64,000 bases of DNA from Polyangia bacterium (GCA_030429545.1 JAUIFF010000001.1:655599-719598), one strand, 5' to 3'; counted from the first letter of the stretch, positions 54,219 to 64,000 are shown. Program-made: numbers and translations. Notes: generated from the letters alone by a model not told the origin.

Positions 54219-55622
54219 ATGCCTGTGAGTGCTGAACCCGTTTCTCGCGCAAGCGGGTGGCGCTCGTTGTTGCGCTGGCGCGAAGCATTCGCACCACTGC
54301 TTCAGCACCTGTTGTTTGTGGTGTACAGCCTGGTGTGCGCACCTTTGGTGATCGCCGGTCTCGAACGTGGGGCGGTTGAGGACAAAAGCCTGGTGGGCTG
54401 GCTGCTGCTGGCTGCGCTGGTACTCGAGGTACCGGCTTTATATATCCTACTACTGGCGATTGGTCGGCGCCTAAAAATCGAAGGTCAAGCAGCTGCGCCG
54501 AGCCTGTTGTTGTTCGGTGCCTGGTTGGCCCATACCCTGGTGGTCATCATCATGTATATGCAGGCTCTGCGAGCATTGGGCCTGCAGGCGGCGATTGAAA
54601 CTGGCGGGTGGCCGATGTGGTTGATGCCGGTCCTGGTACTCAAGCAACTCCACGTATTGTACATGCTGCACAATCGCGAAGGGCGCGAGTTTGGGACGGT
54701 CAGTTATTATGGCGCCCAGGTGGTGGTGTTTGGCTTTAGCTGCTTGGTGCATACCGGGTTTTGGGGGCTGATGATGCACACTTCGCAGTTCTCTAGCTAC
54801 AGCACTGCGTTACTGCTCACTGAGATTGTGATAGTCGGCATCTTCTTTGCGATTTTTTACGCCGCGATTCAGTTGCCAGCAGTGAAATATATCGCGGGGG
54901 ACCCCCACGGCAACCTCCGCCGTCGCTGGTTACTTGGCTTTTGTTTGGCCGGGATAGCTTCGATTTGGCCGTTTGTAGAGATCGAGCTCGCTGGCCGCTT
55001 TACCTCGCTAGAGGGCGCCCGTGAGGCCCCGGCCGAGGTCCGCCTGCTCGCCCTGCAAAGTCGTAGGATTGGGGAGTTTCCTGCCGAGATTAGCGACTTT
55101 AGCGAGCTTCGCAAGCTCTATCTATCTCGCAACAATATCACCACGGTCCCCGCGAGCATCGGCGGCCTGCATCAGCTTCAGCACATCTCGCTGGGCTACA
55201 ATCATATTGTTCGTATACCACCGGAGTTCGGCGAGTTGCGGAGACTCGAGACTCTCGATATTTATGTTAATCGCCTCAGTGCGCTACCACCAACAATTGG
55301 GCAGTTGGGGGCGCTGCGAGAGTTGAACGCCGGATGGAATCGACTGACGAGCCTGCCACCGGAGGTCGGCAAGTTACAGCAACTTCGCGTGTTGAAACTC
55401 CGGAAAAACCTGATCTCGAAGCTGCCGCCCGAGATTGGCCAACTGGCCAACCTACGTGTACTCGATCTTGCTCAAAACCGCTTGAGGACGCTTCCAGAGA
55501 CATTTTATAGGCTTCAGCTCAAGGAGCTTGACCTCACCGGCAACCCACTTGCGGCAGATGTCCGAGCCCGCTTGCGACGCGAGTTTACCGACACCGTGCT
55601 CAAACTCGACGGCGACGATTAG
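54219..55622 (+). CDS. Multi-pass membrane protein with leucine-rich repeats
   Basis: A 467-aa protein. The N-terminal ~260 residues have about six or seven transmembrane segments ('LLQHLLFVVYSLVCAPLVIAG', 'WLLLAALVLEVPALYILLLA', 'VVVFGFSCLVHTGFWGLMM', 'IVIVGIFFAIFYAAIQL'). Residues ~280-455 are about seven leucine-rich repeats of the LPPEIG type ('LSRNNITTVPASIGGL', 'NRLSALPPTIGQLGAL'). LRR domains mediate protein binding. A membrane-embedded sensor or scaffold is plausible; which side the LRRs face cannot be told from sequence alone. Confidence 0.8.
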   Translation: MPVSAEPVSRASGWRSLLRWREAFAPLLQHLLFVVYSLVCAPLVIAGLERGAVEDKSLVGWLLLAALVLEVPALYILLLAIGRRLKIEGQAAAPSLLLFGAWLAHTLVVIIMYMQALRALGLQAAIETGGWPMWLMPVLVLKQLHVLYMLHNREGREFGTVSYYGAQVVVFGFSCLVHTGFWGLMMHTSQFSSYSTALLLTEIVIVGIFFAIFYAAIQLPAVKYIAGDPHGNLRRRWLLGFCLAGIASIWPFVEIELAGRFTSLEGAREAPAEVRLLALQSRRIGEFPAEISDFSELRKLYLSRNNITTVPASIGGLHQLQHISLGYNHIVRIPPEFGELRRLETLDIYVNRLSALPPTIGQLGALRELNAGWNRLTSLPPEVGKLQQLRVLKLRKNLISKLPPEIGQLANLRVLDLAQNRLRTLPETFYRLQLKELDLTGNPLAADVRARLRREFTDTVLKLDGDD

Positions 55623-55724
55623 CAGCCCAAAGACGGGTTGTGAGTAGATGTTCGCAACTCCAGGTGTGCTGCGCCGACATGACCTGACCACCTTGTCGCA
55701 GCGGCGTTTGGTGTACAATGAGAC

Positions 55725-56242
55725 ATGACCAGGTTTTGGATTTTGCTCGGCACAATGTTGGTATGTCCGCTCGCCTGTGGCGACACAGGTGGTGACACAG
55801 ACAGTGACACAGGCAGTGAAACGGAAGAGGGCAGTGAGAGTGAAAGCGCAGGGCTTGAGACAGACGAGGAAAAACCCTGCGCTTGACCCAAGAGTACTTC
55901 GACGCGCAACGAATCGTGGATGAAACAATGTGTCAGTGCGATAGTCAGGGTGGAATGATCACGTATGAGGAGTGCATTGCCCAGCTCGACATGCAAGATA
56001 CCCCGGAAAGTCGGATGTGTTTTAGTGACGCCATACAGCAATACGCAGGGCCCGAAATGATTGCATATCTCGAGTGTGCGTTCGCTCGAACGCAAGCCGC
56101 TTTGCCCTGCTACACCGAGGAGCTCTGCCTAGAAAATGGCTCTTCAGGTCCCGTCACCGAATGTGTCGTGAACAATAGCCAGGACCACATGTGTCAATGG
56201 CCCGAGGGCTTTATTGAGGATTGGACCGCCCAGTGTGGGTAG
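55725..56242 (+). pseudogene. Frameshifted Cys-rich lipoprotein gene
   Basis: ATG 55725 encodes a signal peptide and lipobox ('CPLACGD'), then an acidic D/T/S/E linker, and stops at TGA 55884 after 'EEKPCA'. In the -1 frame an open stretch to 56242 encodes a mature domain ('LTQEYFDAQRIVDETMCQCD', 'CFSDAIQQYAGPEM', 'CYTEELCLENG') with about eight cysteines. Inserting one T near 55883 (GCT TTG) would join the two as 'KPCALTQEYF'. The fault may be a real mutation, a sequencing error, or less likely frameshifting at the A-run 55870-55874. Confidence 0.7.
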
Positions 56243-56387
56243 GGCCTCGAAGAACGCACGCTGCTGTCGCTGTCGCCTGGCACCAAAACAACCGGATTCG
56301 AGCTTGTCGGCTTTTCCAGACGAGGGCGCGCCGGCGCAATAGAATCGACTTGCTGAGCCATCCAGTCGGTTTGCTCATTCGCTAGAC

Positions 56388-56418
56388 AAAAAAACAGACC
56401 GGCCGCGGTGGGCCGGTC
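56388..56418 (-). terminator. Rho-independent terminator of the minus-strand gene at 56455-57555
   Basis: On the minus strand GACCGGCC pairs with GGCCGGTC (56397-56418, loop of six), followed by TG and a run of seven T (56388-56394 as A on the plus strand). Confidence 0.85.
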
Positions 56419-56454
56419 CCTCGATTGGTTGGACAAACGCCGGCGGCGTTTGGC

Positions 56455-57555
56455 CTAAAAACCGTCTTGGCTATCGGGCTTGAGGCTCGCAATGCCGCGC
56501 AGTTCGCATTGGTCAACACCACTGTTGCTTGTCGACTTTTTGTTGTAGTCGTAGCCAGCTGGGCAGTAGGGGTCTTTGTACGACTCCTGGGGCTTGCGGC
56601 AGGTGTCCTTGCCGGCCTGGGCGACGTAGTCGTACCCGCTTTTTTCGCACTTGACGGCCTTGTCTTTTTTACCCTTGCGGGACTTGCAGACATCACGGCC
56701 ATTTTTGGCGGAGACGTACCAATTTTTGGCCTTGTCAGTGATCGCCAGCTTGCATTTTACGCCCACGTGTTTGTAGGTAATCTTTTTGCAGCGGTCCATC
56801 GGGGTGAGTGGCGAGCTCCGGGTGTCGTAGTTGCCGTAGCCAGATGGGCAAGATGGCTTTTGAGTCAGCTCTTGGTTATCCCATTTGTCGACCTTGACCA
56901 TCTCATAGGCGATGATCGAGCCGGGGGCGATGGTCCACGAGTTTGCTGAGCAACCGGAGGCCGTGGTCTCGACCTTCCACACGCCGTTGGTGACCGCGAG
57001 ATCGCCGGTGTAACACTCTTCTTTGCTTTCGTCGCCCGCGACCAAAATCCACACTGCCGAGATCAGGCGGCCTCCCTTGCCCTCATCTTTGAGCGCGGTG
57101 AGGTGTTTGTGGTTGCGATTGGTTTCGTAGCGGAGGTTGCCCTTGCGGTTGCCAATGTCAATCCGCATTTTGTAGGCGGTGATGGTGCCGTTGTAGTTGC
57201 TCGACGAACTCACGCCACCTTTGACATTACTGGCGCCGGCACTCACACCCCAGGAGCTGGCTTTTTTGCTCGAAATAGTTGTACGAGCATCAATTGTGAC
57301 CTTGTAGATTCCGTCGGGTGCGTCTTGCTTTTTTTGGAAGTAGTTTTTGCCGGCAAGCGGCGTCATTTTCTGCCCGACTGAGCCGAGTTTGGCCTCGCTG
57401 GCCTTCTTACGCCAGTAGCGGACACCCTCAAATTTCAGGGTGGAGGGCGAGACCTTGGTGAATCCCGCCTTGGCTTCGACCGGGGCAAAGTACGTCAGTC
57501 CACCGAGCGCGATACCGCCGGCGACGAGCATGGGTACAAACATAGCGTGTTTCAT
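56455..57555 (-). CDS. Secreted Cys/Lys-rich protein of unknown function
   Basis: A 366-aa exported protein. The ATG at 57555 starts a signal peptide ('MKHAMFVPMLVAGGIALGG', cleavage near 'VEAKA'). The mature part is rich in Lys, Gly, Ser and Tyr. Its second half has repeated Cys patterns ('PSCPSGYGNYDTRSSP', 'DVCKSRKGKKDKAVKC', 'DPYCPAGYDYNKKS') resembling short disulfide modules. No enzymatic motif. It has its own strong terminator and is likely monocistronic. Confidence 0.7.
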   Translation of the reverse strand: MKHAMFVPMLVAGGIALGGLTYFAPVEAKAGFTKVSPSTLKFEGVRYWRKKASEAKLGSVGQKMTPLAGKNYFQKKQDAPDGIYKVTIDARTTISSKKASSWGVSAGASNVKGGVSSSSNYNGTITAYKMRIDIGNRKGNLRYETNRNHKHLTALKDEGKGGRLISAVWILVAGDESKEECYTGDLAVTNGVWKVETTASGCSANSWTIAPGSIIAYEMVKVDKWDNQELTQKPSCPSGYGNYDTRSSPLTPMDRCKKITYKHVGVKCKLAITDKAKNWYVSAKNGRDVCKSRKGKKDKAVKCEKSGYDYVAQAGKDTCRKPQESYKDPYCPAGYDYNKKSTSNSGVDQCELRGIASLKPDSQDGF

Positions 57556-57778
57556 TGGGGGGCCTTTTCGGTAGGTAGAAGTCTGCCTACGCTGCCTAGC
57601 AAGAGCCCGGGGGTCGCCACCTGGATCACAACATTCGAAACTTTTTTTGGGTGTGCACAATTACCCAATTGAGCGTGGCGCCGCCAACCCGCACGCGCGA
57701 GGCTGGTGACGCCACAGATGTCGACACAGTTTTCTCATCACGCCGACAGCCGGTCCGCGCGAGAAAAACCTCGGACGA

Positions 57779-58270
57779 CTAGCGCAGTTGGATTTTCTGC
57801 TTGATGTTGGGGTCGAACATAAAGTTGGTCTCTTTGATGTCGACCTCGGTGACAAACTCGATTTCGACACCCTTGGAGCGGGCCGACTCTGCGTCCCAAA
57901 CACCCCAGCCCTTGAGCGAGTCCTTGAGATCGAGGTCGTCGAGGAAGATGCCAAAGCCCTCCGACTCGCCGGTGTTGAGTTTGTGGGGGAACACCGGAAC
58001 GGACTTACCGTTGCGCGTGGTGGTGCAGTGCGGATCCGCCTCTTCGCTGACCTCGCCGAGGGTGATTTCCTCTTCCTCGTCACCGTTTTGCCGGCGTGCG
58101 ACGAGTTTGGCCGAGGTCCCGAGCACCGTGATCTCGCCGTCGGTGGCATACACGGTGACGGTGGCTTTAACCATCGGGTCGGTGAAGGTGAGCGGATCTT
58201 CGATCCAGGTGTACTTGAGCTCGACGCCCGTTTTTCCGAAGGACTTCTTGAGCTTGCTGAAAAATCCCAT
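57779..58270 (-). CDS. Unknown soluble beta-rich protein
   Basis: A 163-aa protein starting 'MGFFSKLKKSFGKTGVELKYTWIEDPL', with alternating beta strands and acidic turns ('GDEEEEITLGEVSEEADPHC', 'GIFLDDLDLKDSLKGWG'). The N-terminus loosely recalls Spo0M/arrestin-like proteins, but the resemblance is weak and I do not assign a family. No signal peptide. The 5' part of a small dispersed repeat fragment lies just downstream (57745-57785). Confidence 0.55.
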   Translation of the reverse strand: MGFFSKLKKSFGKTGVELKYTWIEDPLTFTDPMVKATVTVYATDGEITVLGTSAKLVARRQNGDEEEEITLGEVSEEADPHCTTTRNGKSVPVFPHKLNTGESEGFGIFLDDLDLKDSLKGWGVWDAESARSKGVEIEFVTEVDIKETNFMFDPNIKQKIQLR

Positions 58271-58357
58271 ATCGCGCACGCTACCACCGCCGAGGTCGGA
58301 TAGGGGGCGATTTTGTGTGAGCTGACATTCGCGCGTTGCGTATGTCGTTGACTGCTG

Positions 58358-59413
58358 TCACCGAACTGTTGCGCGACGGGTCCGCAACGGGACCGCAAGG
58401 GCGAGCAGCAGCCAGGCCCAGGCGGTCGGAGAGCTGTCGCCGGCGCGGCACGAACAGCCTTCGCCTTCGTCCGCCGGTTGGAACGGCTCCTTCGACTCCT
58501 CATAGTAAGGATCGGCGATGCATTGATCGAGGTCGAGCTCGTTGGCTGTGGGCTCGGCCCCGGCAATCACCGCGTGATCGACGCAGACCGTGTCGGAAAC
58601 CGTTGCCGAGCCGTCGGCGATCTTGACAATTTCGACGGCTACGCAGTAGCTCGAGGCCTCCTCGTCGAAGTCGATCGAAAACTCGCTACCCGCCGGGATG
58701 TCGCCAGCCAGCGACTGACCCGGGGCTGAGCTGGCATCACCGTCGACACCGCGAAGCAGCCGGACATAGGCCGAGTGCTCGATGCCTGCAGGCGGTGCGA
58801 AGGTGCCGCGAAGCCGCGGCAGGGGCGTGAGGGTCTCGTGCCAACAGCGGGTGGTCTCGCCGGTGCACATGTTTTCCTCGTCGGTGTCACAGCAGACGCG
58901 CTCGCCGGTCCCGGTGTCGTGGGTTTCGAGCGAGACGTCGTCGACAGTCACGGTGATCTCGGGGGTGCTCTGGTCGAGGACACTGAGGGCAACAGTCGTG
59001 TCGGTGTTGAACGTATGGCTGCCAAACGCACTTTGGTTGTCGACCACGAGGTGAAGCTCGATCGAGCTCCCGGGCGCCAACGGGGCGTCGGGCGTCCAGG
59101 TAACGATGCCGTACTGGACTGAATTTGAGGGGTTCTCCAGCCCGGCAATCCAGCCGACCGTACCGGCAATAGGCGTTCCACCCTCGGACGCTTCGACGGT
59201 CAGCACCCCGAGTGCGTCCTCCACACTAACCGCGGCGACAACCGCATTAAACGCGACAGCGGCGTCGGTGTAGAGCTCGACCTGGGCCGGGAGTGATTCG
59301 AACTCGAGGCCATCGCTGGGGATGTAGATCGAGCACGCTTGGGCGGGAGTCGGTGCCGCGAGGGTGAAGCCAACAGCGGCGGTCGTGCTAAGGGCAAGTA
59401 GTCGTTTAAGCAT
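58358..59413 (-). CDS. Exported protein with MYXO-CTERM-like sorting tail
   Basis: A 351-aa surface protein. The signal peptide 'MLKRLLALSTTAAVGFTLAAP' ends near 'AQACS'. Beta-sandwich-like repeats and a Cys cluster ('RVCCDTDEENMCTG') follow. The tail has the tripartite MYXO-CTERM plan: 'GCSCRAG', a hydrophobic helix ('AWAWLLLALAVPL') and basic residues 'RTRRATVR'. MYXO-CTERM proteins are processed by myxosortase and anchored at the outer surface, a group restricted mainly to Myxobacteria. Function unknown. Confidence 0.82.
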   Translation of the reverse strand: MLKRLLALSTTAAVGFTLAAPTPAQACSIYIPSDGLEFESLPAQVELYTDAAVAFNAVVAAVSVEDALGVLTVEASEGGTPIAGTVGWIAGLENPSNSVQYGIVTWTPDAPLAPGSSIELHLVVDNQSAFGSHTFNTDTTVALSVLDQSTPEITVTVDDVSLETHDTGTGERVCCDTDEENMCTGETTRCWHETLTPLPRLRGTFAPPAGIEHSAYVRLLRGVDGDASSAPGQSLAGDIPAGSEFSIDFDEEASSYCVAVEIVKIADGSATVSDTVCVDHAVIAGAEPTANELDLDQCIADPYYEESKEPFQPADEGEGCSCRAGDSSPTAWAWLLLALAVPLRTRRATVR

Positions 59414-59485
59414 GTGCTCAACTGTACTGCGGTACGTGACGTGTTTCCAAGCCTTCAACGAGGACCTCGGCCAGCGACTCAAACC

Positions 59486-59968
59486 TCAATTCGCTATGCC
59501 GGCTCCCACACCGATAGCTGCGTCGAGACCGGCCCGTGCTTGGGCACGCACCTTGGCGCGGATAAGCGGGGTCCAACCGAGCATCGTGCCGACGGGCCCG
59601 AGCGCTTGGCGAGCCCAGCGGTAGAAGTCGAAGCTGTCGCGGTGTTCGATGATCTTGCCGTCGGCAAATCGAAACTGCGCATCGATGATGTTGTGGACCT
59701 TGCGGCCCGTCGCGGAAAACAGGTAGCGGGCCTCCCAATGGGCAAAGCCGCGGTCGCCATCGACTTGGATGTTGGAAAACTCGAGGGAAAACTCCTGGGC
59801 CCGGGCACACAGCATGCGCCACATACCGGCGACTTCACGGGCGTCGAGGTCGACAAACACCGGGTCGGAGAAGCTGACGTCGGGGTGGTAACAGTCGAGC
59901 ATCTCCTCGGCGTTTTGCTCGGCAAAGGCAGTATAGAATTTCTCGATGGTGTTGGCCTGGGTCGACAC
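59486..59968 (-). CDS. SnoaL/NTF2-like protein
   Basis: A 160-aa cone-shaped-fold protein: 'IEKFYTAFAEQNAEEMLDCYHPDVSFSDPVF' and 'FADGKIIEHRDSFDFYRWARQALG' are typical of the SnoaL/limonene-epoxide-hydrolase-like group. Members act as isomerases, epoxide hydrolases or ligand-binding accessory proteins. It lies 143 bp downstream of the Rieske oxygenase on the same strand, so it may act on the same small hydrophobic substrate. Confidence 0.8.
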   Translation of the reverse strand: MSTQANTIEKFYTAFAEQNAEEMLDCYHPDVSFSDPVFVDLDAREVAGMWRMLCARAQEFSLEFSNIQVDGDRGFAHWEARYLFSATGRKVHNIIDAQFRFADGKIIEHRDSFDFYRWARQALGPVGTMLGWTPLIRAKVRAQARAGLDAAIGVGAGIAN

Positions 59969-60111
59969 CGGGGGAGCCTACCAGCCTCCATTGATTGGCG
60001 ATACACAACCTTTGTGTGGTGACTCTGGTGACTTTAGTAGGTCGGCGGCGCACGACCATGGCCACCAAATAACTGTGTGCAAAGTCTCCAGCGCAATCGA
60101 AGCCGCGGTTT

Positions 60112-61167
60112 TTACGATCGCTGGACTTCGAGGTGCACCCGCGGCTTGGGCTCGTAAAACTGTTTGACCCACCGTCGCATCTTGTGCACGGGCCCATCGA
60201 GGGAGACTAGCACCGGACGTTTGCGCATGACTTTGTTTTCCCAGATCTCCAAGTCGGCGCGCCACTGACTGATCCAGTGCCCAACCACATACCAGACTAG
60301 GGCCCGGGGGACCTTTCGGTGCGAGTAGTAGCGAAACTTGACCCGTTGATTGAGCGGGGCAGTGGGCAGGTGGGTTTGGAACATCAAGATGTCCCCGAGG
60401 TCAGGTAGTTGAAAGCGAAACCACACCGTGCTGCCCGGGCCAAACAGGGTAATTTTGGCATGCAGGCCGGTTTTGTGGAGGTGTCGGCCGCGGAAGATCA
60501 GGTACGGGTCGTTGAGGAAGTAGGCGACGTGGGGACGCTGTGGGTCGAGTTCCCAGCCGGCCTGGTGGCGCACGCGAAAACCGGGTACCCGGATTTGTGT
60601 CCACGGAATCGTCAGGTGGCCGTGGAGCACGGCAAAGTGTTGGAAGTCGACGGAGTTCTCGATGAACTCACATATATGCATATTCACATCACGTGGGGTG
60701 TACTGCCCGCGATAGACCATCTCCCCGTTGTCGATTTCGGGGTGGGCCTGGGGCTCGTAGGGCGGTGTCACAACGTCGCCGGAGATGTCGTGGTACATCC
60801 ACAGCATCCCGTAGTACTCGCGCACCGGGTACGAGCGGACCCGTGCACGCGGGATTTTATCGAGCCCGGGAATCGCTGCGAGGCGACCGTCGCCGGCAAA
60901 CGACCAGTCGTGAAAAGGGCAGTGCAAACAGTCGCCCTTGACCTTGCCACCACTGAGGTCGGCACCCTGGTGTGGACAATGGGCATCGAGCACCGAGACC
61001 TTGCCCGAGTCGCGCCCGCGAAACACCACAAGTTGCTTGCCTAGGACTTCGAGGTGTTTGACTTGACCGGGTGCGAGCGCATCGAGGTCGAGCAAGTGGT
61101 ACCACCCCGACGGGTAGGCGCTGGGGTAGGTGGTCTCACGGTTGCTTGGCGATAGTTCAGTGGTCAT
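60112..61167 (-). CDS. Rieske non-haem iron oxygenase (sterol/steroid type)
   Basis: A 351-aa oxygenase. The Rieske [2Fe-2S] ligands are CPH (C64, H66) and C83/H86 in 'CLHCPFHDW'. The mononuclear iron site is 'ENSVDFQHFAVLHG' (D174, H177, H182). The overall pattern resembles KshA, cholesterol 7-desaturase (DAF36/Neverland) and SdmA-type sterol demethylation oxygenases. Because Nannocystineae are known sterol makers, a sterol substrate is an attractive but unproven inference. The ATG at 61167 overlaps the TetR stop (ATGA). Confidence 0.88.
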   Translation of the reverse strand: MTTELSPSNRETTYPSAYPSGWYHLLDLDALAPGQVKHLEVLGKQLVVFRGRDSGKVSVLDAHCPHQGADLSGGKVKGDCLHCPFHDWSFAGDGRLAAIPGLDKIPRARVRSYPVREYYGMLWMYHDISGDVVTPPYEPQAHPEIDNGEMVYRGQYTPRDVNMHICEFIENSVDFQHFAVLHGHLTIPWTQIRVPGFRVRHQAGWELDPQRPHVAYFLNDPYLIFRGRHLHKTGLHAKITLFGPGSTVWFRFQLPDLGDILMFQTHLPTAPLNQRVKFRYYSHRKVPRALVWYVVGHWISQWRADLEIWENKVMRKRPVLVSLDGPVHKMRRWVKQFYEPKPRVHLEVQRS

Positions 61168-61805
61168 GGGGTCAGGCCCTCGGTGCGGCGGCGACCTTCG
61201 TCGGTCAAAAAACATTGGCGAAACAAGTTGATGATGGCGTCGCGGACAGTGGCGGTCGGGGCCACCATGCCGGCCTCGACCCAGTCGGCGAGGTGCACCT
61301 GTTGGATCGCCGCAAGCGAACGCGCGAGCAGTTTGGGGTCGCTGCGGTGCAGGGTGCCATTGTCCATTGCCGTGGCCAGCACAGAGGTATGCAGCTGCAT
61401 CCCCGCCTGCCAGGCGTCGTGTTGCAGGGCTGCTGCCCGGGCCGGTCCCAGACCCCAGGGATGGGCGTGGAGGTGGATTCGCAACCAGTTGGGGTGGGCG
61501 AGCATGAAGTCGAGGTAGGTGTACATACCAAGAACAAGATGTCCCACCGCACAGTTTGCCGATTGGGCAGCCTGCGCCGAGGCTTCTAAGATGGCCGGCA
61601 GGCGACGGTTGAGCACCGCGGCAAACAGCGGTGACTTGCCGCCAACAACCTCGTAGATCGTGCCGACCGAGAGGTTTGCCTGGTGCGAGACCATCTGCAT
61701 ACGTGCGTTGTCAAACCCGTGCTCGGCAAACACTGCCTCGGCAGCGTCGAGCACAATTTGGCGATACGTCTCGTGGCGTTGGGCACGTGCAACCGCTGTG
61801 GACAT
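61164..61805 (-). CDS. TetR-family transcriptional regulator
   Basis: A 213-aa repressor type. The helix-turn-helix (~12-58) reads 'TYRQIVLDAAEAVFAEHGFDNARMQMVSHQANLSVGTIYEVVGGK'-like over positions 13-57. The C-terminal ligand domain is helical. It is the first gene of the operon with the Rieske oxygenase, translationally coupled by an ATGA overlap. Two matching palindromes directly before its start codon suggest autoregulation of the whole operon. Confidence 0.9.
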   Translation of the reverse strand: MSTAVARAQRHETYRQIVLDAAEAVFAEHGFDNARMQMVSHQANLSVGTIYEVVGGKSPLFAAVLNRRLPAILEASAQAAQSANCAVGHLVLGMYTYLDFMLAHPNWLRIHLHAHPWGLGPARAAALQHDAWQAGMQLHTSVLATAMDNGTLHRSDPKLLARSLAAIQQVHLADWVEAGMVAPTATVRDAIINLFRQCFLTDEGRRRTEGLTP

Positions 61806-61809
61806 AACC

Positions 61810-61841
61810 GAACCCTCGTTCGAAAATCCGAACCGTAGTTC
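61810..61841. promoter_or_regulatory. Twin palindromic operators for the TetR regulator
   Basis: GAACCCTCGTTC (61810-61821) and GAACCGTAGTTC (61830-61841) are two GAAC-N4-GTTC palindromes, 20 bp centre to centre (about two helical turns). They lie immediately upstream of the TetR start codon. The spacing fits cooperative binding of two dimers on one DNA face. Confidence 0.7.
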
Positions 61842-62101
61842 AAAGCTACCAAAACAATATTAATCTGTCGAGAAGAAACAACGAGCTATTTCGCGCTTGG
61901 CTAGCTTGGCTGGCCCGGGCCAGTTGCAAGAGTTGGTCGTCGACGGGTAGGGGTAAAGTAAATGCGCATGCACTTAGTTGATGTGCGACATGAACAATCG
62001 GACATGTCCGCACAGAGTGCTGTGCCGGCTCGCATTGTGATCTGTACAACTAGAGAATCGGGGCCACGTGAGCGTCTTGATTAACGAAGGAGGAACTTTC
62101 G

Positions 62102-62572
62102 ATGCCCAAGACCCAATCCCGAAAATCGTTCTGTACAAGCCTGTTGCTCGCCTCGCTTATTGTGCCAGCAACTGCGTGCGCCAACCGCTGGCAACCGGCG
62201 ACCCCGATCGTGCATGTGGCCGAAGCCCCGGTCGACCCGAGTTGGCGGGTCGAAGATGTGCTCGCACGGGCCCGCGCCGCTGGTTATGTCGCCGAGCAGG
62301 TCGATGCCGAGCGCGGCTACCTGCGCTTTCGCGCAAAACTCGGTGATGGCGGCATGGACATGCACGGGGTGGTCGTGGGTGCCAATGGGTCGCCGGCCAG
62401 CTATGGGTTTATGTCGGGGACCTCGACGCAGTGTTGGTTTGCCGTGCAAGTCGACCCCCGCGGGTCACTCGAACTGACAGCCAGCGGCTATCATGTCAAA
62501 GATCACAAGGGCAAAATGCACAGGAAGTTGCGGGCCGAGATGCGGAGTTTTGCCGAGTTGATCGGTGCCTGA
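62102..62572 (+). CDS. Lipoprotein of unknown function
   Basis: A 156-aa predicted lipoprotein. A near-perfect RBS, AAGGAGG (62087-62093), lies 8 nt before ATG 62102. The signal peptide ends in PATAC. The mature domain (~28-156) is a compact alpha/beta fold with one further Cys ('STQCWFAVQVD'). No family is recognised. It is divergent from the TetR operon; the 296-bp gap contains the operator pair and nothing else I can name. Confidence 0.72.
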   Translation: MPKTQSRKSFCTSLLLASLIVPATACANRWQPATPIVHVAEAPVDPSWRVEDVLARARAAGYVAEQVDAERGYLRFRAKLGDGGMDMHGVVVGANGSPASYGFMSGTSTQCWFAVQVDPRGSLELTASGYHVKDHKGKMHRKLRAEMRSFAELIGA

Positions 62573-62798
62573 GCGGGTGTGTTGCCGACCTGTGTGTGGA
62601 CAGGGTCGGTCCGGGCGGGCCACAGCACGTGCAGCGACTCGCCCACAGTTTTACCGGTTTTGCCAATGAAAACGCCAGCTCTCCCAAATGCCCCCGCGAT
62701 GTGCTACAGACAGTTTCGCGGCCGACGTTCGTCGAATGACCGTGTTCCGAACGTGTCGGCCCAGCAACAACCGCAGCTTTCAAAGCGGGGAATCCATC

Positions 62799-64000
<1,202 letters not shown>

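Noticed and set aside
57661..58566. 301-aa minus-strand frame over the 163-aa gene
   Set aside because: Ser/Arg/Pro-rich shadow in a different frame; the MGFFSKL frame has balanced composition.
62041..62101. Riboswitch or RNA thermometer before the 62102 lipoprotein
   Set aside because: Only a strong RBS is visible; no conserved stem architecture could be drawn.

Overview
The window looks like chromosome from a myxobacterium of the suborder Nannocystineae (Nannocystis / Enhygromyxa / Plesiocystis relatives). This is an inference from four observations. Base composition is high-GC, roughly 60-65% by eye. Many lipoproteins carry a Thr/Glu/Gly/Asp/Ser-rich linker right after the lipobox cysteine. 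One protein ends in a MYXO-CTERM-like tail (58358-59413). Eukaryote-like Ser/Thr kinases, a sigma-54 activator with FHA and GAF domains, and WD40- and LRR-type surface proteins are abundant. No phage, plasmid, insertion sequence, integrase or CRISPR array was seen.

Layout. 1-9.4 kb: a secreted GH13 amylase-type lipoprotein, a small lipoprotein, the RNA-repair module rtcR / rtcBA with a sigma-54-like promoter, a scarred intergenic region holding decayed copies of flanking gene ends, and two more lipoproteins. 9.4-14.3 kb: an operon of a small membrane protein, a 1206-aa DEAD-box (DECD) helicase with long low-complexity arms and a DbpA-like RNA-binding domain, and an M14 carboxypeptidase. 14.5-22.7 kb: a tight four-gene operon (membrane protein, FHA-GAF-sigma-54 activator, two overlapping lipoproteins), then a PEGA-like Ser/Thr kinase. 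23.1-33.1 kb: housekeeping core with acyl-CoA ligase, tRNA-Val, infC (AUC start), rpmI, rplT, pheS, pheT, ihfA, a MerR-type gene, tRNA-Pro, surE and apt. 33.1-36.3 kb: an ABC exporter whose two genes are separated by a 65-67 bp tandem repeat array that both frames read into, and a HAD hydrolase. 36.4-50.3 kb: a kinase-WD40 fusion, a sucrase-ferredoxin-like/PD-(D/E)XK-like fusion, a membrane glycosyltransferase, a beta-propeller-like lipoprotein, a nucleoside hydrolase, a phytoene-desaturase-like flavoenzyme and an amidohydrolase. 50.4-53.3 kb: a compact cassette of a CmcJ-like oxygenase, an unknown protein and a SLOG-type protein, overlapped by a convergent 2OG-Fe(II) oxygenase. 53.3-59.4 kb: a 13-bp minisatellite, small unknown genes, a membrane LRR protein, a frameshifted lipoprotein and secreted proteins. 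59.5-61.8 kb: a TetR / Rieske oxygenase / SnoaL-like operon with twin operator palindromes. 62.1-64 kb: a lipoprotein and an RhlE-type helicase running off the window.

The most unusual signal is scattered through the genes. A 10-bp degenerate palindrome, TGYANNTRCA, occurs at least 35 times, where base composition predicts about two. Of the 30 copies inside genes, 23 sit in the same codon phase (NNT GYA NNT RCA), so the fixed T, A, T, A fall on wobble positions. This suggests that the DNA word itself is being maintained, in the manner of HIP1 or DNA-uptake words.
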